In this document: positions 42,169-49,018 of the stretch, piece after piece
Layout of the letters: every line of letters starts with the position of its first letter
Numbering within the stretch: position 1 is the first letter of the stretch
NCBI GenBank assembly: GCA_016710745.1
Contig: JADJVB010000010.1
Location: 868,001 to 932,000 of the forward strand
Direction: 5' to 3'
DNA: 64,000 bases
DNA from: Chitinophagaceae bacterium
Lineage (GTDB): Bacteria; Bacteroidota; Bacteroidia; Chitinophagales; Chitinophagaceae
The notes under the pieces: generated by a model
Database searches by the model: none
What the model saw: only the letters and a program-made list of their open reading frames with translations
What the model was told of the DNA's origin: nothing
Made by a program: the position numbers and the translations under genes

Positions 42169-43002
42169 ATGAGTAATTTAAAAGAGATCGCATCGCAAAT
42201 TCGCCGGGATATTGTAAGAATGGTACACGCCGTGCAAAGCGGGCACCCGGGGGGATCACTAGGCTGTACCGAATACTTTACCGCCCTGTATTTTGATGTT
42301 ATGAAGCATGATCCAACATTCAATATGGATGGCATTGGTGAGGATTTGTTCTTTTTGAGCAATGGACATATTTCGCCGGTTTTTTACAGTTCCCTGGCCA
42401 GAAGCGGATATTTTCCGGTTGCAGAATTAAATACTTTCCGAAAAATCGACAGCCGTTTGCAGGGCCACCCAACAACGCATGAGCATTTACCCGGCGTGCG
42501 CATCGCCAGCGGATCTTTAGGACAGGGCATGAGTGTGGCCATTGGTGCAGCGTTGGCAAAAAAAATGAATAACGATACCAACATTGTGTACTCATTGCAT
42601 GGAGATGGAGAACTGGACGAAGGACAAAACTGGGAAGCCATCATGTTTGCAGCTCATAAAAAAGTAGATAACCTGATCGCTACGATTGATTTTAACGGGC
42701 AGCAAATTGACGGCACTACCAAAGACGTTATGAACCTGGGAAATCTCAGAGCAAAATTTGAAGCCTTCGACTGGCAGGTGCTGGAAATGGAAGGCAATGA
42801 TATGGATGCCGTGGTGGCAGGCCTCAACAAGGCCAAAACATTTGTAGGTAAAGGCAAACCCATTGTTATTTTAATGAAAACATCCATGGGCAAGGGGGTC
42901 GATTTTATGGAAGGCACGCACGAGTGGCATGGCATTGCACCCAATGATGAGCAATTACAAAAAGCTCTGGCACAATTGCCGGAAACATTAGGAGACTATT
43001 GA
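42169..43002 (+). CDS. Transketolase, N-terminal subunit
   Basis: A 277-residue protein equal to the N-terminal, thiamine-diphosphate-binding half of transketolase: VQSGHPGGSLGCTEYFTALYFDVMK, GHISPVFYSSLARSGYF, GSLGQGMSVAIGAALAKK, LHGDGELDEGQNWEA (ThDP/Mg motif) and ATIDFNGQQIDG. Split transketolases are encoded by two genes that are normally adjacent. Here the next gene is an MBL hydrolase and no C-terminal half is in the window. The partner must be encoded elsewhere, or the protein works alone. Confidence 0.9.
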   Translation: MSNLKEIASQIRRDIVRMVHAVQSGHPGGSLGCTEYFTALYFDVMKHDPTFNMDGIGEDLFFLSNGHISPVFYSSLARSGYFPVAELNTFRKIDSRLQGHPTTHEHLPGVRIASGSLGQGMSVAIGAALAKKMNNDTNIVYSLHGDGELDEGQNWEAIMFAAHKKVDNLIATIDFNGQQIDGTTKDVMNLGNLRAKFEAFDWQVLEMEGNDMDAVVAGLNKAKTFVGKGKPIVILMKTSMGKGVDFMEGTHEWHGIAPNDEQLQKALAQLPETLGDY

Positions 43003-43052
43003 TAAATTCAGGCTTTTATCAACTAACAGATCGCTGCTTTGGCAGGGTCCAA

Positions 43053-43080
43053 AATTCCCCCTGTAGGGGATTAGGGGGTA
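43053..43080 (+). repeat. CCCCC/GGGGG palindromic intergenic repeat
   Basis: TCCCC-CTGTA-GGGGA followed by TTAGGGGGTA fills most of the spacer before the MBL gene and ends just before its ATG. I know similar CCCCTNTAGGGGGATTAGGGGG repeats from Bacteroidota genomes; it resembles in style, but not in sequence, the leuS repeats. Confidence 0.6.
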
Positions 43081-43084
43081 GAGT

Positions 43085-43831
43085 ATGAAAATAATTCCGC
43101 TCAGCGAAGGTGCATTTACCGTTGATGCTACAAAGAAATTTGTACCCTTTAATAAAATTGAAGATGATCTGCAGCAGCGTGCCCGCGGTAGTTTGCTGGT
43201 AGAGATTCAACCTTTCGCCGTTATAACTGCAAATGATATTATTGTCATTGATACCGGCCTCGGTTTTAACATGCCCGATGGTACTTTACAGATTCACCAA
43301 AATTTACTGAACAATGGTATTGGCCCTTTGGAAGTAACCAAAGTATTGATGAGCCATTTGCATAAAGATCATGCCGGCGGCTTGTACAAGCATGATGATA
43401 TGCTGAAACAAAAATTCCTGAGTTTCCCAAACGCCACTTACTATATGCATAAAGATGAAATGGACTTTGCCTTTAAAAAAGGCGCTCCATCTTACGATAT
43501 TGCTGACTTTACAGACCTGCAAAACAGCGACCAGGTAGTTTTTTTAGAAGAAAGCCAGGGTAAAATTGACGGCTATATAAGGTACGAAGTAACCGGTGCT
43601 CATAGTCCCTGCCACCAGGTATTTTGGATTGAAGAAGAGGGGCAAACCGTTTTTTTTGGCGGCGATGTGGCACCACAATTACAGCAAATGAAAAATAAAT
43701 TTATTGCCAAATACGATTTCGACGGCCGAAAATGTATGGAACTGCGTCAGCAGTGGTGGGAGCGGGGAGAAAGAGAGAAATGGACCTTTTTGTTTTACCA
43801 TGATATTAAAACGCCGGTGTTTGAGTTTTGA
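43085..43831 (+). CDS. MBL-fold metallo-hydrolase
   Basis: A 248-residue metallo-beta-lactamase fold protein with the zinc motif H91-L-H93-K-D95-H96 (MSHLHKDHAGGL), VIDTGLGFN before it, GAHSPCHQVFWIE and VFFGGDVAPQ after it. The substrate is unknown. It follows the transketolase half after a repeat-filled gap of 82 bases. A bidirectional terminator separates it from atpH. Confidence 0.85.
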   Translation: MKIIPLSEGAFTVDATKKFVPFNKIEDDLQQRARGSLLVEIQPFAVITANDIIVIDTGLGFNMPDGTLQIHQNLLNNGIGPLEVTKVLMSHLHKDHAGGLYKHDDMLKQKFLSFPNATYYMHKDEMDFAFKKGAPSYDIADFTDLQNSDQVVFLEESQGKIDGYIRYEVTGAHSPCHQVFWIEEEGQTVFFGGDVAPQLQQMKNKFIAKYDFDGRKCMELRQQWWERGEREKWTFLFYHDIKTPVFEF

Positions 43832-43864
43832 TTTTTTTCACACAGAGGCGCAGATACGAAATAC

Positions 43865-43894
43865 AAAAGCCGCAGATATAATTTGCGGCTTTTT
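43865..43894. terminator. Bidirectional intrinsic terminator between MBL gene and atp operon
   Basis: AAAAGCCGCA (43865-43874) and TGCGGCTTTT (43884-43893) form a 10-pair stem with A-run before and T-run after, serving both convergent transcripts. Confidence 0.88.
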
Positions 43895-43920
43895 GATTTC
43901 TTAGCTTCTTTACGTGAACA

Positions 43921-44487
43921 TTATCTTATCCTGTGTAAATAATCATTATTCATAAACTGCTTTTGAATATCCTTCAGATCCCTTAAGATACTGGCATCAA
44001 CCAGGGTGCCAGATGTTTCCAGTAAGAAACCGCCAATCAATTCATTGTCGACTTTAGTTTCTATTTCAAAAGTTTGTCCGGCCGTGGCTGAGGCCTTTAC
44101 ATTGGCCATGATGGCATTCAACATGTCGTCACTGATCGGATCGGCCGTTGTGATCTTCACCTTATGAATATTGCGCAGTTCGTTAAACTGGTCAATATAA
44201 GTAGTTGCTATCTCAGGTAAATTGGTTTCCCTGTTTTTTCTAACCAATAACTGAATAAAAGCACTGGTTAGTACGCTTACTCTTTCCTTGGTAATGGATT
44301 CAATGATCTTTCCTTTGGCTGTTGGTTTAATAACCGGACTGCGCAACATGTTCACAAAATCGGGGTTGCTTTTACAGATCTTATGAATCCATTTCATATC
44401 TGCATATACAGCATCTACCTGGTTTTGCTCTGTTGCCAGATCCAGTAAACTTTTTGCGTAACGGCCTGCTAAACGTGGATTGTTCAT
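43921..44487 (-). CDS. atpH: ATP synthase F1 delta subunit
   Basis: The delta subunit links the F1 head to the b-subunit stator. The 188-residue protein has the N-terminal helical domain starting RLAGRYAKSLLDLATEQN, the middle FVNMLRSPVIKPTAKGKII and the C-terminal TKVDNELIGGFLLETSGTLVDASILRDLKDI.KQF, the delta/OSCP signature. It is the last gene of the atpBEFH cluster; atpA, which often follows, is absent, as a terminator and a convergent gene come next. A heptamer-family hairpin fills the gap to atpF. Confidence 0.93.
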   Translation of the reverse strand: MNNPRLAGRYAKSLLDLATEQNQVDAVYADMKWIHKICKSNPDFVNMLRSPVIKPTAKGKIIESITKERVSVLTSAFIQLLVRKNRETNLPEIATTYIDQFNELRNIHKVKITTADPISDDMLNAIMANVKASATAGQTFEIETKVDNELIGGFLLETSGTLVDASILRDLKDIQKQFMNNDYLHRIR

Positions 44488-44490
44488 TTT

Positions 44491-44556
44491 TTAGCTTTTA
44501 GCCATTAGCTTCCAGCTGGTCCGTACATGCTAACGGCTAACAGCTAATAGCTAACA
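44491..44556. repeat. Heptamer-family inverted repeat between atpF and atpH
   Basis: Heptamers based on TTAGC (44491-44509) face heptamers GCTAACG, GCTAACA, GCTAATA, GCTAACA (44529-44556). The two 19-base arms match at 17 positions, so the atp mRNA would fold a long hairpin just before the atpH start. Confidence 0.7.
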
Positions 44557-44562
44557 GCTTTT

Positions 44563-45057
44563 TTAATTTAATTTCACTTCCGCAGCCAGGGTCTTAATAT
44601 AATTCTCCTGCTCGGCTTTATTGCTTAATTCTTTACGTAATACTTTTTCACTCACTTCCAAAACGAGGCTCCCTACCTGGTTTTTCATTTCGGTGATAGC
44701 GGCCATCTTTTGATTATTGATGGTAACCTGTGCATCGGCAATGATCTTGGCAGCCTGAACTTTGGCTTCCTCTTTGGCATCGTTGATCATTTTATCCTTG
44801 GTTTCCTTGGCTTCCTTGATCATGATAGCTCTTTCTTCACGTGCCTGTGTAAGAATGGCTTCATTGTCATTTTTCATCTGCGCCATTTCGAGCTTGATCT
44901 TTTCGGCAGTAGCCAACGATTCGGAAATATTTTTTTCGCGTTCTGCCAGTCCGCCTAATATCATAGGCCACGCATATTTCTTCAACAGAAAAAATACGAT
45001 CAGGAATGCCAGCAGCGTCCAGATAATAAGGCCAAAGGCCGGTGTTAATAATTGCAT
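44563..45057 (-). CDS. atpF: ATP synthase F0 b subunit
   Basis: Subunit b is the membrane-anchored stator stalk. The 164-residue protein has one N-terminal membrane helix (PAFGLIIWTLLAFLIVFFLL, about 6-25), then KKYAWPMILGGLAEREKNI and a long charged coiled coil rich in E, K and A. It overlaps neither neighbour: 75 bases separate it from atpH (repeat) and 215 from atpE (hairpin). Order and length are normal. Confidence 0.93.
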   Translation of the reverse strand: MQLLTPAFGLIIWTLLAFLIVFFLLKKYAWPMILGGLAEREKNISESLATAEKIKLEMAQMKNDNEAILTQAREERAIMIKEAKETKDKMINDAKEEAKVQAAKIIADAQVTINNQKMAAITEMKNQVGSLVLEVSEKVLRKELSNKAEQENYIKTLAAEVKLN

Positions 45058-45224
45058 TCTATAAAATTTATAAAATAAAAAATTCTTAAATACTCAGTAT
45101 TGGCAAATGGTACAAGTGTGCAACAAAACCCCGATAACTAATGGGAATGCCCTGAAAAACAGATGTACGTCACCAAAAAACCTACTCCGCTATGTGTTCC
45201 CTTTAAGGGGTTAATGGCGGCGGG

Positions 45225-45264
45225 AAAAATTACTGCATCCTCCGTCCTGTACTTCGGATGCAGT
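45225..45264 (-). terminator. Terminator-like hairpin directly after atpE
   Basis: On the minus strand ACTGCATCC and GGATGCAGT form a perfect 9-pair stem with a 15-base loop, followed by AATTTTT. It starts 8 bases after the atpE stop, inside the operon. It may let only part of the transcription continue into atpF and atpH. The other 160 bases of this gap show no gene. Confidence 0.7.
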
Positions 45265-45272
45265 AAAGGTTG

Positions 45273-45509
45273 TTAAAGCACCATAGCTAAGAAACCAATG
45301 ATGATTGCAAATAACGCAGCTCCCTCTACCAAAGCGGCGGTAAGGATCATGTTACTGCGAATATCGTTGATGGCTTCGGGTTGGCGTGCAATGGATTCCA
45401 AGGCACCTTTACCAATTTGACCGATACCGATACCGGCACCGATGGCTCCCAAGCCAGCTCCGATTGCACCACCTGCATTCGCTAACGCTTCTAATAAGAA
45501 AAAATTCAT
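45273..45509 (-). CDS. atpE: ATP synthase F0 c subunit
   Basis: The 78-residue proteolipid forms the rotor ring. Helix 1 is glycine-rich (GGAIGAGLGAIGAGIGIGQIG), the loop has ARQPE, and helix 2 carries the ion-binding E62 in ALVEGAALFA. The residue after E62 is glycine, not serine or threonine as in sodium-dependent rings, so proton coupling is more likely. A hairpin downstream may set its higher expression relative to atpF and atpH. Confidence 0.96.
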   Translation of the reverse strand: MNFFLLEALANAGGAIGAGLGAIGAGIGIGQIGKGALESIARQPEAINDIRSNMILTAALVEGAALFAIIIGFLAMVL

Positions 45510-45542
45510 AATTGTGAATTTATGTTGGTTAAAAAAAAATTA

Positions 45543-46715
45543 TTAAAAGTGATATAATTCATCACCTTCATGTGCATGTTCATCATGCCCGCCTTCGAAA
45601 GCCTGGCCAATGAATACTGCTGTTAATATCGTAAAGATAAAGGCCTGTAAAAAAGCAACCAGTATCTCAATAAAATAAATGAAAATGGTAAAGGCAATGG
45701 AGAATGGAGCAAAGCCCCAACCCACATATTGGTTTAAAGATGCCATGATGAATATCAGGGAGATCAAACAGATGATCAGAATATGACCCGCCACCATATT
45801 GGCAAATAACCTGATCATTAAGGCAAATGGTTTGGTGAAAATGCCCAGGATCTCTACCGGCACTAAAATGATCTTAACCCAACCCGGTACGCCCGGAGGG
45901 TTAATGATGTGCATCCAGTAATGGCTGTTGCTGCTGAACAGGATGATCACAAAGGAGATAATGGATAAAATAAAAGTAAAAGCAATATTGCCGGTTACGT
46001 TTGCCGAGCCGGGTATCAATCCAAAGATATTGTTGATCAGGATAAATAAGAATACGGTTAAAATATAGGGCAGGTATTTTCTGCTTTTGGCGCCCAGGTT
46101 GGGTTTACAAATTTCGTCATCTACAAAATTGATTACCGTTTCCATGGTATTTTGCCAGCCGGTTGGGGCTGTTTTGATACCTTGGCCTTTTTTATACCGG
46201 CCTGCTATTTTGATCAACAGGAAAACCAGTAAAGCCAATGCCAGTATCATTTGAACCACGTTACGGGTAGGCGACAGATCCAACACACTAACTGATGCGT
46301 CGATATTTCCTGCTGCATCAACTGCTACGATATGACCGGCCGAATGTTTATTGCGATCTAAACCTAAATGATCAATTTTTTCGTTGGTTAATAAAGTATA
46401 ACCGTTTACGTCGTGGTGTCCGTGTTCAAATTTTGAAGACATAAAACACGAAATCCCCTTACCTTTTGCATATACAATTACCGGAAGCGGGATGCTTACA
46501 TGATGATCGTGGCCATCGGAACCCTTGTAGGTTAAGAAGTGAAATTCGTGTGCATCCATGATATGGCCGAAGATCACCTCATTGGCATCAAATATCTTTT
46601 CTTTTTTTGGCTGGCCTTCGGTATGGGTATCCTGTGCTAAACTTATATTAGAAAAAAACAGAAAACATGTGCTGAAAACCGCTACCAGTAATGATTTGAT
46701 GCTATTAGATGCCAT
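45543..46715 (-). CDS. atpB: ATP synthase F0 a subunit with exported N-terminal domain
   Basis: Subunit a forms the proton channel against the c ring. At 390 residues it is longer than the E. coli protein. A signal peptide (ends NISLAQ) and a histidine-rich periplasmic-type region of about 120 residues come first, as is common in Bacteroidota. The conserved core has membrane segments from about residue 152, with the essential arginine R302 in LMIRLFANMVAGH. The protein ends in a histidine- and glutamate-rich tail. It is the first gene of the cluster. atpI is not seen upstream. Confidence 0.94.
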   Translation of the reverse strand: MASNSIKSLLVAVFSTCFLFFSNISLAQDTHTEGQPKKEKIFDANEVIFGHIMDAHEFHFLTYKGSDGHDHHVSIPLPVIVYAKGKGISCFMSSKFEHGHHDVNGYTLLTNEKIDHLGLDRNKHSAGHIVAVDAAGNIDASVSVLDLSPTRNVVQMILALALLVFLLIKIAGRYKKGQGIKTAPTGWQNTMETVINFVDDEICKPNLGAKSRKYLPYILTVFLFILINNIFGLIPGSANVTGNIAFTFILSIISFVIILFSSNSHYWMHIINPPGVPGWVKIILVPVEILGIFTKPFALMIRLFANMVAGHILIICLISLIFIMASLNQYVGWGFAPFSIAFTIFIYFIEILVAFLQAFIFTILTAVFIGQAFEGGHDEHAHEGDELYHF

Positions 46716-46735
46716 AATATGCCGCTATTTTGGCG

Positions 46736-46743
46736 CAAAGATA
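46736..46743 (-). promoter_or_regulatory. Putative -7 element for the atpBEFH operon
   Basis: CAAAGATA on the plus strand is TATCTTTG on the minus strand, 20 bases before the atpB start. Confidence 0.55.
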
Positions 46744-46809
46744 AGGGTGGCGGGGTGAAATTAAAAATTGAGGAGGAAGAATTTAGCGAATTGGGCCTTT
46801 AACGCGTTT

Positions 46810-48609
46810 TTATACCAAATTACCCTGCTTTTCGAACTGCATTTTGTGCAATTGATAGTAAAAGCCCTGTTTTTCCAGCAATTCATCATGACTGCCGATT
46901 TCTTTGATCTCACCCTTATCAAGTACCATGATCTTATTGGCTTTTCGAATGGTTGATAAACGATGTGCAATAACGATGGACGTTCGGTTGGTAATCAATT
47001 GGTCGATAGCGTGTTGTATCAAAGCCTCACTTTCAGTGTCAACCGATGAGGTGGCTTCGTCTAATATTAAAATGGCCGGATCGTATAATAATGCCCTTAC
47101 AAAGGAAAGTAATTGCCGCTGACCGAGTGACAGGGTAGCCCCCCTTTCCATCACATTATAGTTGTAGTTACCCGGAAGCTGCATGATAAAATCGTGCATA
47201 CCGATCATCTTTGCAGCACGCACCACATCCTCATCCCCGATGGACGGGTTACGGAGTGTTACATTGTCTTTTACCGAACCACTGAAAAGGAAAACATCCT
47301 GTAATACCACCGCAATTTTAGATCGTAAGTCGTTGAGACCGTAGTTTTCAATAGGTATATCATCAATTTTAATACACCCATTATTGATCGGGTATAACCG
47401 GTTTAATAAACTGATGATGGAGGTTTTACCACTGCCGGTATGGCCTACAATGGCCAGGGTATCTCCCGCATCAAGCGAAAAGCTGATATCTTTTAAAACA
47501 TACTGCTCATCGATATAGGCAAACCAAACCTTTTCAAATGCTACTTTGCCTTTTATATTTTTTCCCGAAAGCGCACCTTCATTTAAAGTAGTGTCTTCAT
47601 TATCCAGCACTTTAAAAACCCGCTCGCCGGCGATCATGCCCATTTGCAGAATATTGAATTTATCGGCGATCACCCGAAGCGGCCTGAACAATAAATTAAG
47701 ACAAAGGATAAAAGCCGTAATTACCCCGGCTACTTTTTCGGCCTGTGCGGCACCAACAACATCTTTAGCGGCCCACCAAACCAGCAAACCGATCGACAAA
47801 GCCATCACCAGCTCCACGATCGGAAAAAAAATAGAGTAGGCAAAAATGGCCCTGATATTGGCATTGCGGTGTTCTTTGTTAATACGGTTGAATTTTTTAA
47901 ACTCCCGTTTTTCAGAAGCGAAGGCCTGAATGATGGCCATGCCGGTAATGTGTTCCTGAACAAAAGCATTGAGGCTGGAAACCGCATTACGCACCCGGAT
48001 AAAGGATTTGTTAACGCTTTCTTTAAAGTAATAGGTAGCCACGATCAAAAAAGGAAACGGCGCCAGGCATACGAGGGTTAACTGCCAATCCACATAAAAC
48101 ATATAACACAGTACCGAAAAAATAGACAGCAGATCGGCTATGATCGGGATCAGGCCCTGGCTGAAAATTTCGTTGATCGATTCAATGTCGTTAATGGTTC
48201 GGGTGGTTAAGGTGCCGATGGGGGTTTTATCAAACTGAGATAAATTGAGGTGGAGTATTTTATTGTAAGTGCTTACCCGCATATCTTTTACCACATTTTG
48301 TCCAAGCGAGGCCGTTAAGAAGGTAAACAGGAATCGGAAGCCGGTTTCCAGCATTAAAAGCGCAATTTGAATAATGGTGATTTCTATAATAAAGCCGCCC
48401 GGCCCATTGATAAAATAAGATGCGGTATCGTTCTTAATACCTTCGTTGATGGTCAATTGAATCAGTAATGGCCTAACCGGCGCTATGGCTGCCAGTATGA
48501 GCGCCAACAATAAAGAGCTGTAAAATTTTTTTTTGTAAGGAGCCGCAAAATGAAATACCCTGCGGAGCAATGAAAAATTAATAATTATTTTTTTTGCTTT
48601 GTCGGCCAT
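46810..48609 (-). CDS. ABC exporter, MsbA-type fused permease and ATPase
   Basis: A 599-residue half-transporter that works as a homodimer or heterodimer. Residues about 1-335 are the six-helix permease domain; the ATPase domain has Walker A (VGHTGSGKTS), Q-loop, the signature LSLGQRQLLSFVRALL, Walker B (AILILDEATSSVD) and the H-loop IAHRLSTI. The signature reads LSLGQ instead of LSGGQ, a common variant. Similar proteins flip lipid A or export drugs or peptides; substrate unknown. A TACCTTTG element ends four bases before the ATG, so the mRNA may be leaderless. Confidence 0.92.
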   Translation of the reverse strand: MADKAKKIIINFSLLRRVFHFAAPYKKKFYSSLLLALILAAIAPVRPLLIQLTINEGIKNDTASYFINGPGGFIIEITIIQIALLMLETGFRFLFTFLTASLGQNVVKDMRVSTYNKILHLNLSQFDKTPIGTLTTRTINDIESINEIFSQGLIPIIADLLSIFSVLCYMFYVDWQLTLVCLAPFPFLIVATYYFKESVNKSFIRVRNAVSSLNAFVQEHITGMAIIQAFASEKREFKKFNRINKEHRNANIRAIFAYSIFFPIVELVMALSIGLLVWWAAKDVVGAAQAEKVAGVITAFILCLNLLFRPLRVIADKFNILQMGMIAGERVFKVLDNEDTTLNEGALSGKNIKGKVAFEKVWFAYIDEQYVLKDISFSLDAGDTLAIVGHTGSGKTSIISLLNRLYPINNGCIKIDDIPIENYGLNDLRSKIAVVLQDVFLFSGSVKDNVTLRNPSIGDEDVVRAAKMIGMHDFIMQLPGNYNYNVMERGATLSLGQRQLLSFVRALLYDPAILILDEATSSVDTESEALIQHAIDQLITNRTSIVIAHRLSTIRKANKIMVLDKGEIKEIGSHDELLEKQGFYYQLHKMQFEKQGNLV

Positions 48610-48613
48610 TGCG

Positions 48614-48621
48614 CAAAGGTA
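48614..48621 (-). promoter_or_regulatory. Putative -7 element for the ABC exporter, adjacent to its ATG
   Basis: CAAAGGTA on the plus strand is TACCTTTG on the minus strand; only four bases separate it from the ATG at 48609. Confidence 0.5.
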
Positions 48622-48699
48622 AGCGGGGATAACAGATTTTAAGCCAAACTTTCACAAAGTCGGATTGTCGATAATGAATTTGAGTAATTTTTTATTTTT

Positions 48700-49007
48700 G
48701 CTAACTGCTAACTGCTAACTGCTAACTGCTAACTGCTAACCGCTAACTGCTAACCGCTAACTGCTAACCGCTAACTGCTAACCGCCAACTGCTAACCGCC
48801 AACTGCTAACCGCCAACTGCTAACCGCTAACCGCCAACCGCTAACCGCTAACCGCCAACCGCTAACCGCTAACCGCCAACCGCCAACCGCTAACCGCTAA
48901 CCGCCAACCGCCAACTGCCAACCGCCAACTGCTAACCGCTAACCGCTAACTGCTAACTGCTAACCGCTAACCGCTAACTGCTAATCGCTAACTGCTAACC
49001 GCCAACC
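48700..49007. repeat. Tandem heptamer array, 44 units of GCYAACY
   Basis: Exactly 308 bases of uninterrupted 7-base units: GCTAACT, GCTAACC, GCCAACC and GCCAACT, with one GCTAATC and no phase break. Because 7 is not a multiple of 3 and most units contain TAA, it cannot be translated. It fills the spacer between the ABC exporter and the caspase-like gene and stops 12 bases before that gene's stop codon. A TATTTTTG promoter-like element (48693-48700) abuts its left edge on the plus strand. The 90 bases before it (48610-48699) hold the exporter promoter. Confidence 0.97.
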
Positions 49008-49018
49008 ACTAATACCCC

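Noticed and set aside
45273..45509. Sodium-dependent ATP synthase c ring
   Set aside because: A glutamine is present in helix 1, but the residue after E62 is glycine, not the serine or threonine needed for the sodium site.
48700..49007. CRISPR array
   Set aside because: The repeats are 7 bases, contiguous and without spacers, and no cas genes are near.
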